Assembly: GCF_002159265.1 (NCBI RefSeq)
Contig: NZ_NFHG01000007.1
Coordinates: forward strand, 81,089 to 145,088
Origin: Flavonifractor sp. An82
GTDB taxonomy: Bacteria > Bacillota > Clostridia > Oscillospirales > Oscillospiraceae
DNA length: 64,000 nt
Reading direction: 5' to 3'
This document shows positions 33,626 through 41,313 of this stretch, piece after piece. Made by a program: the position numbers and the translations under genes. The notes under the pieces are model-generated. The model saw nothing but the letters and a program-made list of their open reading frames with translations. It made no database searches and had not been told where the DNA came from. Numbering within the stretch: the first letter of the stretch is position 1; each line of letters opens with the position of its first letter.

Positions 33626-35548
33626 TTACTCCAGTCCCTCCAGTTCCTCCATCCACAGGGAGGCCACAGCGTCAGAGGGCATGCGCCAGTCGCCCCGGGG
33701 GGACAGGGCCACCGAGCCCACCTTGGGGCCATCGGGCAGACAGGAGCGCTTGAACTGCTGGGAGAAGAACCGGCGGTAGAAGTTCTTCAGCCACTTGAGC
33801 AGGGTGGCCCGGTCATACCGCTTGCCCATGGCCTGCTCGGCCAGACGCAGCACCTTTTTGGGCCCAAAGCCCCAGCGGATGGCGTAATAGAGGTAGAAGT
33901 CATGGAGCTCGTAGGGCCCCACCAGATCCTCGGTCTTCTGGGCGATCTGCCCCTCAATGGCGGGAAGCAGCTCGGGAGACACGGGGGTATCCAGAATGTC
34001 GGCCAGCACGGTGGACAGCTGAGGGTCCTCCGCCTCCTTGTCGTCGGAGATGAAGCTGACCAGATGGCGCACCAGAGTCTTGGGGATACCGGCGTTGACA
34101 GCGTAGTTGCTCATGTGGTCGCCGTTATAGGTACACCAGCCCAGGGCCAGCTCGCTGAGGTCACCGGTGCCAATGACCAGGCCGCCTGTTTGGTTTGCGA
34201 TGTCCATGAGCACCTGGGTACGCTCTCTGGCCTGGCCGTTCTCAAAGGTGACGTCGTGGTCCTCCATAGACTGGCCGATATCCTTGAAGTGGCGGCGCAC
34301 CGCCTCCCCGATATCAATAGTCTTGAGGGTGCAGCCCAGCCGCTCGGCCAGCAGCACCGCGTTGGACTTGGTGCGGTCGGTGGTGCCGAAGCAGGGCATG
34401 GTTACCGCGATGATATCGCTGGCCGGCCGGTCCAGCATCTCCATGGACACCGCCGTAATGAGTACCGCCAGGGTGGAGTCCAGACCGCCGGACAGGCCCA
34501 CCACCGCCGTCTTGGCGTGGGTGTGCTCCAGCCGCTTCTTCAGGCCCAGGGCGGCGGTGTACAGGATCTCGTTGCACCGCTCCGCCCGGTCGTTCCGGTC
34601 CTGAGGCACGAAGGGGGTGGGGGACACCGGGCGGGTGAGGCGGGTGTCGGTCAAATCCAGATCAAAGGAGGCCCGCCAGCACTCTCGGCTGGGGTCGGCC
34701 TGATAGGTGTTCATCCGCTGCCGCTCATAGACCAGCCGGTCCACATCGATCTCGCTGATGGTCAGGCCGTTGGCAAACCGCCGCTCGGCCAGGATGGTTC
34801 CATTCTCAGCAATGATATTGTGTCCGGCAAAGACCAGATCGGTGGTGGACTCCCCCTCCCCGGCATTGGCATACACATAGCCGCACACCAGCCGTCCGCT
34901 CTGACCGGACACCAGCCCCCGGCGGTAGGCCGCCTTGCCCGCCAGCTCGTTGGAGGCCGACAGGTTCAGGATGACGGTGGCTCCCGCCCGGGCCAGACGG
35001 ATGGAGGGAGGCTCGGGGGCCCACAGGTCCTCGCAGATCTCCACGCCGATGACCAGATTGGGCATCTCTGCACAGGCAAACAAATCGTTGTTCGACAGGG
35101 AGACCTCCTGGCCGCACAGGGAAATTCTGGTCTCCACCCCTGCTCCCGAAGCAAACCACCGCTGCTCATAGAACTCCCCGTAATTGGGCAGGTAGGTCTT
35201 GGGTACCAGCCCCAAAATCTCTCCGCTCTGTATCACAGCGGCACAGTTATACAGTTTGTTGTCCCATTTATTCCAGACCGGCAGGCCTACGGCGGTCACC
35301 ATGTCCAGATTCTTGGTGGCCTCCAGAATGGTGGCCAGCCCCTCCTCCGCCCCTTTCAGCAAGGTGGGCTGGAGGAACAGGTCGGCACAGGTATAGCCGG
35401 TGAGGCACAGCTCAGGCAGAGCCAGCACCTTCACTCCCTGCTTGTCCGCCTCCCGCATGAGGGTAAAGATCTGTTCCGCATTGTAACGGCAGTCGGCCAC
35501 CCGGATTCTGGGGGTGCCGGCGGCAACCTTGACAAATCCATCGCGCAT
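33626..35548 (-). CDS. nadE: Glutamine-dependent NAD+ synthetase
   Basis: The 640-aa enzyme joins an N-terminal nitrilase-type glutaminase (Glu46 in LPELCLTGY, a lysine in VPKTYLPNYGEFYE, and the cysteine in VIGVEICEDLWAPE) to a C-terminal ATP pyrophosphatase with the SGGLDSTLA loop. It converts nicotinate adenine dinucleotide to NAD+ using glutamine. Length matches the two-domain form. It leads an apparent nadE-chrA-chrA unit. Confidence 0.96.
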   Translation of the reverse strand: MRDGFVKVAAGTPRIRVADCRYNAEQIFTLMREADKQGVKVLALPELCLTGYTCADLFLQPTLLKGAEEGLATILEATKNLDMVTAVGLPVWNKWDNKLYNCAAVIQSGEILGLVPKTYLPNYGEFYEQRWFASGAGVETRISLCGQEVSLSNNDLFACAEMPNLVIGVEICEDLWAPEPPSIRLARAGATVILNLSASNELAGKAAYRRGLVSGQSGRLVCGYVYANAGEGESTTDLVFAGHNIIAENGTILAERRFANGLTISEIDVDRLVYERQRMNTYQADPSRECWRASFDLDLTDTRLTRPVSPTPFVPQDRNDRAERCNEILYTAALGLKKRLEHTHAKTAVVGLSGGLDSTLAVLITAVSMEMLDRPASDIIAVTMPCFGTTDRTKSNAVLLAERLGCTLKTIDIGEAVRRHFKDIGQSMEDHDVTFENGQARERTQVLMDIANQTGGLVIGTGDLSELALGWCTYNGDHMSNYAVNAGIPKTLVRHLVSFISDDKEAEDPQLSTVLADILDTPVSPELLPAIEGQIAQKTEDLVGPYELHDFYLYYAIRWGFGPKKVLRLAEQAMGKRYDRATLLKWLKNFYRRFFSQQFKRSCLPDGPKVGSVALSPRGDWRMPSDAVASLWMEELEGLE

Positions 35549-35636
35549 ATCACGCGCCTCCTTCCATCAGGATCTTTTTCTAGCGAATATGATACCCCAA
35601 ACCGGCCCATATTGCAACGCTTCCGGTCGGGAAGAG

Positions 35637-35683
35637 CAAAACCCCGCCAGAGACCGGCAAAGCCGGACCCGGCAGGGTCTTTT
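35637..35683 (-). terminator. Terminator after hxlR
   Basis: On the minus strand ACCCTGCC pairs with GGCGGGGT around an inner CCGGC/GCCGG stem and is followed by TTTTG, just downstream of the hxlR stop. Confidence 0.65.
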
Positions 35684-35699
35684 CTGACATAAGGCCGTC

Positions 35700-36152
35700 T
35701 CAGTCCCGGTCCCGCCGATGGCGGGTGCGGCCCGGTTCAAAGTCGTTGGCCTGCATGATGTCCCCCAGCTCCTCGGTGTATTTGCTGGAGGTGTGGACCA
35801 CAAAGGCATCGGAGTCGATGGGGATCCCCCGCTCGTCCATCTGCCGGATGCTCCAGATATACAGAGCGTCCAGTGCGGGGATGATCTGCTCCCCGCTGGG
35901 GGTGAGCACATACTCCACCTTGGGTGGGATGGTGTCGTAGGAGATGCGGCGGATGAGTCCCGCCTCCACCAGCTCCCTCAGCTGCTGGCTGAACACCTTC
36001 TCAGAAATGGGCAGAGCCTTCAACGTCTGGTTGAAGCGAATGCTCCCGTAGGTGTGGATCTCATGGAGGATGGTCATCTTCCACTTCCCGCCGATGCAAT
36101 GCAGCACATAGTGGTAGGGATTTGTCGGTGTGTCAAAATGATCGTTCCACAC
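35700..36152 (-). CDS. HxlR-family winged-helix regulator, likely regulator of the phloroglucinol cluster
   Basis: The 150-aa protein has the HxlR signature: CIGGKWKMTILHEI, RFNQTLKALPISEKVFSQQL, then RELVEAGLIRRISYD and VEYVLTPSGEQIIPALDAL. HxlR proteins respond to aldehydes, phenolics or redox cues. It is divergent from the catabolic operon that starts at 36558, and a palindrome overlaps that operon's -35 box, so it is the best candidate for its regulator (inference from position). The C-terminal 40 residues extend beyond the usual domain. Confidence 0.88.
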   Translation of the reverse strand: MWNDHFDTPTNPYHYVLHCIGGKWKMTILHEIHTYGSIRFNQTLKALPISEKVFSQQLRELVEAGLIRRISYDTIPPKVEYVLTPSGEQIIPALDALYIWSIRQMDERGIPIDSDAFVVHTSSKYTEELGDIMQANDFEPGRTRHRRDRD

Positions 36153-36438
36153 AAGCAGTTACCTCTTTCTGTCCCAGATTTACACGTGGGGGCCGCAGAC
36201 CCTCCGCTACCATGATACCACAGCGTCCCCGCTCCCCACAAGGAGGGGAATCATACTTCCGCGTCAGCTCTGCCAAAATTTTAACAAAGAAATTGTGTAG
36301 TTTCAACAAGAAGTGAAAATTCATAGCTTTCTTTCAGCCGTTTTGCACATTTTATATCTCTTCCTTTAGTCGTTTTTCACAATTTTGCGGTACTTACCAT
36401 TTGGTGGGTGCAAACCGTCAAGTTACCTACTTACATAA
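36153..36438. other. Divergent regulatory region hxlR / catabolic operon
   Basis: The 405-bp space between hxlR and the cupin gene has no gene. It is AT-rich from about 36270 and holds TTGTG-containing imperfect repeats, for example TTGTGTAGTTTCAACAA near 36292-36308, which resembles the 17-bp palindrome at 36439 and may be a second site for the regulator. Confidence 0.4.
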
Positions 36439-36476
36439 TTGTGCGTATTGCACAAAACCCGCTCCGTGACTACACT
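36439..36476 (+). promoter_or_regulatory. Promoter-operator of the phloroglucinol operon
   Basis: TTGTGC-GTATT-GCACAA (36439-36455) is a palindrome whose right half forms the -35 box TTGCAC (36448-36453); 17 bases later is TACACT (36471-36476). The MFS gene has the same arrangement at 41203-41240. A protein bound at the palindrome would block or recruit RNA polymerase at both. Confidence 0.75.
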
Positions 36477-36557
36477 ATACCCAGACAAAGTGCTGAGGCC
36501 AAAGGGGCCTGGCAATGACCCAAACACATGAAAATTATTTAAAGGAGCGGATTTCAA

Positions 36558-36908
36558 ATGGTTAAGCGTACTGTTGAGGAGCTCAAGACTTATGAGGCCG
36601 CCGGCCACTTCGGCTGCGTCGCCATGCGCATTCACGGCAAGGAGGAGACCGGTGCCGAGAAGTTCTGGGTTGGCGTTTCCACCTTCCTGCCCGGCGGCGG
36701 CGCTGAGTGGGCTTACGAGGACAACCCGCTGGAGAAGGTCTACTACGTGCTGGAGGGCGAGATGACCGTCACCGATAAGGACGGCAAGAAGTATGTCATC
36801 CACGCCAACGAGTCCATTTCCTTCCCCCCCAACGAGGGCCGCGGCCTGAAGAACGAGAGCAACCTGCCCGCCCGCATGCTGGTCATCATCAACTACCCCA
36901 ACGCCTGA
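36558..36908 (+). CDS. Cupin-domain protein, unassigned member of the phloroglucinol cluster
   Basis: The 116-aa protein is a single cupin barrel: [20 protein letters not shown] and [10 protein letters not shown] form the first motif and [15 protein letters not shown] the second. Of the usual metal ligands the histidines are mostly replaced, leaving acidic residues, so metal-dependent catalysis is doubtful. It is the first gene of the operon, translated from AAAGGAG, with 55 bp before the SDR gene. The published four-enzyme pathway does not need it; binding, isomerisation or tautomerisation of a cyclic diketone are possibilities. Confidence 0.8.
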   Translation: MVKRTVEELKTYEAAGHFGCVAMRIHGKEETGAEKFWVGVSTFLPGGGAEWAYEDNPLEKVYYVLEGEMTVTDKDGKKYVIHANESISFPPNEGRGLKNESNLPARMLVIINYPNA

Positions 36909-36963
36909 TCTCGTATCCGATCAGTCATTTGACCACTCATTAGAATATAAGGAGGAAATCATC

Positions 36964-37773
36964 ATGGTTCCCGTGAATAAGGACTTCGTTGAGAATATGT
37001 TCTCCGTCAAGGGCAAGGTGGCTCTGGTCACCGGCGCTACCGGCGCTCTGGGCTGCGTGCTGGCCAAGGCTTACGGCTACGCCGGCGCCAAGGTCTTCAT
37101 GACCGGCCGCAACGACGCCAAGCTGAAGGCTCTGGAGGACGAGTTCAAGGCTGAGGGCATCGACTGCGCCTACTTCGTGGCCGATCCCGCCAAGGAGGAG
37201 GACGTGGACGCTCTGGTCAAGGCCTGTGTGGCTCAGTACGGCTGCATCGACATCCTGGCTGTCTCCCACGGCTACAACAAGCCCCAGAACGTGCTGGAGC
37301 AGTCCGTTGCCGACTGGCAGTACATCATGGACGCCGACTGCAAGAGCGTTTACATCGTGACCAAGTACGTGGCTCACCAGATGGTGGCTCAGTACGAGGC
37401 CGACAACACCAAGCGCGGCAAGATGGTCATCGTGACCTCTCAGCGCTCCAAGCGCGGCATGGCCGGCTACACCGGTTACTGCACCTCCAAGGGCGGCGCC
37501 GACCTGATGGTCTCCTGCCTGGCCTGCGACCTGTCCGCCAAGTACCACATCAACGTCAACTCCATCTGCCCCACCGTGTTCCGTTCCGACCTGACCGAGT
37601 GGATGTTCGATCCCGAGTCCGCCGTGTACAAGAACTTCCTGAACCGCGAGCCCATCGGTCGTCTGGGCGAGCCCGACGACTTCGTTGGCTACGCTCTGTT
37701 CCTGTCCTCCGACGCCTCCAACTTCATCACCGGCAGCAACTGCGACTGCTCCGGCGGTTACCTGGTGGTGTAA
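36964..37773 (+). CDS. Short-chain dehydrogenase, probable phloroglucinol reductase
   Basis: The 269-aa SDR has the cofactor loop TGATGALG (residues 23-30) and the catalytic set Ser159, Tyr172, Lys176 (YCTSK). The tail is typical ([20 protein letters not shown]). Phloroglucinol reductases of flavonoid-degrading Clostridia are NADPH-dependent SDR enzymes that reduce phloroglucinol to dihydrophloroglucinol. The specific assignment rests on the neighbouring genes: hydroxyacid dehydrogenase, cyclase-type hydrolase and beta-keto-acid cleavage enzyme complete that pathway. A strong AAGGAGG precedes the start. Another ketone reduction cannot be excluded. Confidence 0.82.
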   Translation: MVPVNKDFVENMFSVKGKVALVTGATGALGCVLAKAYGYAGAKVFMTGRNDAKLKALEDEFKAEGIDCAYFVADPAKEEDVDALVKACVAQYGCIDILAVSHGYNKPQNVLEQSVADWQYIMDADCKSVYIVTKYVAHQMVAQYEADNTKRGKMVIVTSQRSKRGMAGYTGYCTSKGGADLMVSCLACDLSAKYHINVNSICPTVFRSDLTEWMFDPESAVYKNFLNREPIGRLGEPDDFVGYALFLSSDASNFITGSNCDCSGGYLVV

Positions 37774-37805
37774 TTTCCGTTTGACGGAAAGGACGGCATA
37801 ACGCA

Positions 37806-38735
37806 ATGAAGAAAATCAAAAATATCATGATCTGCGGCGCGGGCATGATGGGCAAGAACATCGGCTTCGTGTTCGCTTCCAACCCCGACTTCCAGGTGGG
37901 CATGTACGACCTGTACCCCACCGACGTGGAGGCCGGTATCCGCACCAACACCAAGCAGCTGGTGGAGAAGGGCGTCATCACCGAGGAGGAGCTGGCTGAC
38001 CGACTCTCCCGCATCTCCTTCACCACCGACATGGACAGCGACATCGTCAAGAACGCCGACTTCGTCATCGAGGCCGTGTTCGAGGACATGAAGATCAAGC
38101 GTGAGACCTTCGCCAAGCTGGAGGAGCGCTGCGCCGAGGACACCATCTTCTGCACCAACTCCTCCGTCATGAGCCCCAGCGAGATCTCCGCCGAGCTCAA
38201 GCACCGCGAGCGCTTTGTGGGTACCCACTTCTGGAACCCCGGTCACCTGATCCCCCTGGTGGAGGTGGTCAAGTCCGACGCTTCCTCCGACGAGACTGCT
38301 CAGACTGTCATGGAGGTTCTGCGCTCCGTGGGCAAGAAGCCCGTGCTATGCAAGAAGGACGTGCCCGGCTTCATCGCCAACCGTATGCAGCACGCCCTGT
38401 GGCGTGAGGCCATCTCCATTGTGGAGAACGGCATCGCCGACGCCGCCACCGTGGACGAGGCGGTGCGCTACTCCTTCGGTCTCCGTCTGCCCCAGTTGGG
38501 CCCCATGGAGAACGCCGACATGGTGGGCACCGACCTGACCTACAACATCCACGACTACATCCTCCAGGACCTGGAGGACTCCCACAAGCCCTCTCCCCTG
38601 CTCAAGCAGCTGCGGGATGAAGGCAAGATCGGCTTCAAGACCGGCGAGGGCTTCCAGAAGTGGACTCCCGAGCAGGTGGCCAAATCCAACGCCGATCTGA
38701 ACGAGTATCTGATCCGGATGCTGTACGGCAAGTAA
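37806..38735 (+). CDS. 3-Hydroxyacyl dehydrogenase-type enzyme, probable (S)-3-hydroxy-5-oxohexanoate dehydrogenase
   Basis: The 309-aa protein has the NAD-binding GAGMMG (residues 11-16) and the catalytic His141 in THFWNPGHLIPLVEV, followed by the C-terminal helical domain (DVPGFIANRMQHALWREAIS). The usual HFFNPV of acyl-CoA enzymes is changed to HFWNPGHLIP, which fits enzymes acting on free hydroxyacids, as in carnitine dehydrogenase relatives. In the cluster it would oxidise 3-hydroxy-5-oxohexanoate to triacetate (3,5-dioxohexanoate) for the cleavage enzyme. The gene lies 32 bp after the SDR gene. Confidence 0.82.
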   Translation: MKKIKNIMICGAGMMGKNIGFVFASNPDFQVGMYDLYPTDVEAGIRTNTKQLVEKGVITEEELADRLSRISFTTDMDSDIVKNADFVIEAVFEDMKIKRETFAKLEERCAEDTIFCTNSSVMSPSEISAELKHRERFVGTHFWNPGHLIPLVEVVKSDASSDETAQTVMEVLRSVGKKPVLCKKDVPGFIANRMQHALWREAISIVENGIADAATVDEAVRYSFGLRLPQLGPMENADMVGTDLTYNIHDYILQDLEDSHKPSPLLKQLRDEGKIGFKTGEGFQKWTPEQVAKSNADLNEYLIRMLYGK

Positions 38736-38786
38736 GTCATCCGGCCTATCCTACGCACTGAAATCAACTTTAAGGAGGAACCTGTT

Positions 38787-39800
38787 ATGGGTAAGACTGT
38801 TTTTGTTGACCTGACTCACCCCTTCGGCGCCGAGATCCCCCGCTGGCCTTACTTTGACAAGCCCGACATCGTGGGCGCCCATTCCATGGCAAAGGGCGGC
38901 GTGCTGACTCAGCGCATCACCTGCACCATGCACACCGGCACTCACTGCGACGCTCCCCGTCACGTCATGGAGTATGAGTTCGACGGCCGCCGGGCCCGCT
39001 ACTCCGATGAGATGCCCATCGACGCCTACACCGGCCAGGCTGTTGTGCTGAAGATCGACATCGAGCCCTGGGGCCTGATCACCGACAAGCACCTGGACGC
39101 CGCCTGCGAGAAGTACGGCATCAACCAGGCTGACCTGGAGGGCAAGGTTGTCTGCCTGAACACCGGTATGCACCGCCTGTTCGACGACTCCAAGGCCTAC
39201 TATCACTATGCCGCCGGCACCGGTGTTGAGGCCGGTAAGTGGTTCGTCAAGAACAAGGTCAAGTGCGTGGCCATGGACAGCCAGGCTCTGGACCATCCCC
39301 TGCACACCGCCATGGGCAACAACGGCATGACCCGTATGAACCTGCTGGGCGCCACCGGCCGTCCCATCACTGAGGAGTACAAGGAGCTCTTCGGCGAGGA
39401 GGCCTATGCCAAGTTCGACAAGGAGGAGTACATCCGCATCTTCGGCCAGAAGGCTTACGATGAGCTGTACGGCGATCTGGAGAACATCGGCGTTTGGGGC
39501 ACCTGGGAGCCCTGCCACAAGGAGATGCTGGGCCACGGCATCGTGGGCGTTGAGAACCTGGGCGGCGACCTGGACAAGATTCCCGCCGGCGTGTGGTTCC
39601 GCTTCAACTGCTTCCCCCTGCGCTGGTACATGGGCGACGGCTCCATGGCCCGCTGCAGCGCCGAGATCGACGAGGACCTGCTGATCAAGGACGTTCCCAC
39701 CCGTACCTACAAGTACGGCGGCACCGGCTACGGCGAGGCCGAGGGCAACGGCGACAGCGGCCTGGAGTACATCCAGAAGCTGTTCAACCGCAACAAGTAA
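38787..39800 (+). CDS. Cyclase-family metal hydrolase, probable dihydrophloroglucinol cyclohydrolase
   Basis: The 337-aa protein has the metal-binding motif HTGTHCDAPRH (residues 49-59) of the cyclase/kynurenine-formamidase family and the later DSQALDHPLH. Typical formamidases are about 210 aa; the extra length comes mainly from an insertion around residues 190-240 (EELFGEEAYAKFD region). Family members hydrolyse ring C-C or C-N bonds next to carbonyls. Here it would open dihydrophloroglucinol to 3-hydroxy-5-oxohexanoate. The start follows AAGGAGG. Confidence 0.82.
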   Translation: MGKTVFVDLTHPFGAEIPRWPYFDKPDIVGAHSMAKGGVLTQRITCTMHTGTHCDAPRHVMEYEFDGRRARYSDEMPIDAYTGQAVVLKIDIEPWGLITDKHLDAACEKYGINQADLEGKVVCLNTGMHRLFDDSKAYYHYAAGTGVEAGKWFVKNKVKCVAMDSQALDHPLHTAMGNNGMTRMNLLGATGRPITEEYKELFGEEAYAKFDKEEYIRIFGQKAYDELYGDLENIGVWGTWEPCHKEMLGHGIVGVENLGGDLDKIPAGVWFRFNCFPLRWYMGDGSMARCSAEIDEDLLIKDVPTRTYKYGGTGYGEAEGNGDSGLEYIQKLFNRNK

Positions 39801-39865
39801 TTCCCCCTTTCCTCTCTTTGTTCTATTAACTACCCTAAATTCCCTTCCCATTCCATGCCATGCGT

Positions 39866-39893
39866 AAAGCGGCGGGCTGTCGCCCGCCGCTTT
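39866..39893 (+). terminator. Intra-operon hairpin before the cleavage-enzyme gene
   Basis: AAAGCGGCGGGC (39866-39877), loop TGTC, GCCCGCCGCTTT (39882-39893) with only a short T-run. It sits in the 134-bp gap before the BKACE gene and may lower its transcription or protect the upstream mRNA end. Confidence 0.65.
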
Positions 39894-39934
39894 ATGCGGT
39901 ATCTTCATTTCATTAGAAAGGACGATGACAGATC

Positions 39935-40783
39935 ATGGCCGATCTGAAGAATAAGACCATTATTACCGTGGCCACCACCGGCGCCTGGCCCACCAAGGAG
40001 AACAACCCCAACGTCCCCATGACTCCCGCCGAGATCGCCGAGGATGTGTACGCCTGCTGGAAGGCCGGCGCCGCTGTTGCCCACCTGCACATGCGTGACG
40101 AGCAGGGCAAGGGCACTATGGATAAGGAGAAGTTCCGCGAGACCGTGGAGCTGCTGCGTTCCAATCACCCCGACTGCGATATCATCCTGAACATGACCAC
40201 CTCCGGCGACCTGAACGCCACCGATGAGACCCGCCAGATCCACCTGAAGGAGCTGCGCCCCGAGATGGGTTCCTACGACTGCGGCTCCATGAACTGGCTG
40301 CACACCTCCCTGTTCCTCAACCCCCCCGCCTTCCTGGAGGAGCTGGGCAAGAACATGCAGGAGTGGGGCGTCAAGCCCGAGATCGAGGCCTTTGACCCCG
40401 GCATGATCGCCAACGCTCAGTACTACCTGAAGAAGGGCGTGCTGAAGGGGCCCCTGCACTTCCAGTTCTGTATGGGCTGCGCCAACGGCATCCCCGGCAC
40501 CATGAAGAACCTGATCTTCATGAAGGAGACCATGGAGTCTCTGTGCCCCGGCTCCACCTGGAGCTGCTTCGGCGTGGGTCACTCCGCTATGACCATGCTG
40601 TACGGCGCCGTGGCCCTGGGCGGCCACATCCGTGTGGGCATGGAGGATAACGTCATGTACGCCAAGGGCCAGCTGGCTCAGAGCAACGTCCAGTTCGTGG
40701 ACCGCGCCCGCCGCGTCATCGAGGAGTTCGGCAAGCAGGTTGCCACTCCCGCCGAGGCCCGCGAGATCCTCAGCCTGAAGTAA
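39935..40783 (+). CDS. Beta-keto acid cleavage enzyme (DUF849), probable triacetate acetoacetate-lyase
   Basis: The 282-aa TIM-barrel protein has the zinc site HLHMRD (from His50), ILNMTTSGD, and the C-terminal WSCFGVGHSAM and IRVGMEDN of the BKACE family. BKACE enzymes join a beta-keto acid with acetyl-CoA to give acetoacetate and a new CoA ester. With triacetate as substrate both products are C4 units, acetoacetate and acetoacetyl-CoA, which feed butyrate formation. It is the last gene of the operon and is followed by a strong terminator. Confidence 0.85.
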   Translation: MADLKNKTIITVATTGAWPTKENNPNVPMTPAEIAEDVYACWKAGAAVAHLHMRDEQGKGTMDKEKFRETVELLRSNHPDCDIILNMTTSGDLNATDETRQIHLKELRPEMGSYDCGSMNWLHTSLFLNPPAFLEELGKNMQEWGVKPEIEAFDPGMIANAQYYLKKGVLKGPLHFQFCMGCANGIPGTMKNLIFMKETMESLCPGSTWSCFGVGHSAMTMLYGAVALGGHIRVGMEDNVMYAKGQLAQSNVQFVDRARRVIEEFGKQVATPAEAREILSLK

Positions 40784-40797
40784 GCTTTACCATTTCC

Positions 40798-40833
40798 CCC
40801 GCAGGAGCGATAAACGCTCCTGCGGGTCTTTTT
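40798..40833 (+). terminator. Terminator of the phloroglucinol operon
   Basis: A 12-bp perfect stem (40798-40809 with 40815-40826, loop of 5) followed by TCTTTTTAT. Confidence 0.93.
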
Positions 40834-40836
40834 ATA

Positions 40837-41202
40837 TCTATTTTCGCCCTCTTCGCGCTCTGAGGCCACACACGGCTTCCAGAGCGTCTTTTATCTCCCC
40901 GGTCTCCTACCACGTCACACGTGTTTTCCCCGTTCCAGCGCCTCCTGTGCCCCTCTCAGCCCATTTCACATATCTCCAGGCTTTTGTGCGTTTTTTCATC
41001 AGTGCTGTCCCAATAGGCACCTCACCCACCCTCAGCGACAAAATTTTACCTCCAAAATTGTGCATACTGAACATTTTAAATTATAAACTAAAATTTACGC
41101 GCATTGGTTTGTCAAATTTTTAACTATACTTTTAGATATATTATACAAAACTAGATACTTATTTTTTGGTCAATATGTACTTTTGGTTAGTAACTCACCA
41201 AC
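40837..41202. other. Non-coding stretch before the MFS gene
   Basis: Together with the promoter this is a 530-bp space without a gene. From about 41030 it is very AT-rich. One further copy of the operator-like sequence, TTGTGCATACTGAACAT (41058-41074), has a perfect left half and a degenerate right half. I see no small ORF with a ribosome binding site. Confidence 0.45.
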
Positions 41203-41240
41203 TTGTGGGGATTGCACAAAAGCCCTTAACTGGATAAAGT
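41203..41240 (+). promoter_or_regulatory. Promoter-operator of the MFS transporter gene
   Basis: TTGTGG-GGATT-GCACAA (41203-41219) overlaps the -35 box TTGCAC (41212-41217), 17 bases before TAAAGT (41235-41240). Layout and spacing equal those at 36439-36476, and TTGCACAAAA is shared. Confidence 0.75.
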
Positions 41241-41313
41241 ATACCTGCAACAAGGAATGGACTTGCCGGCACATGTCCTGATCCAAACCATTTTTAGAGA
41301 TGAGGGAAGATCA

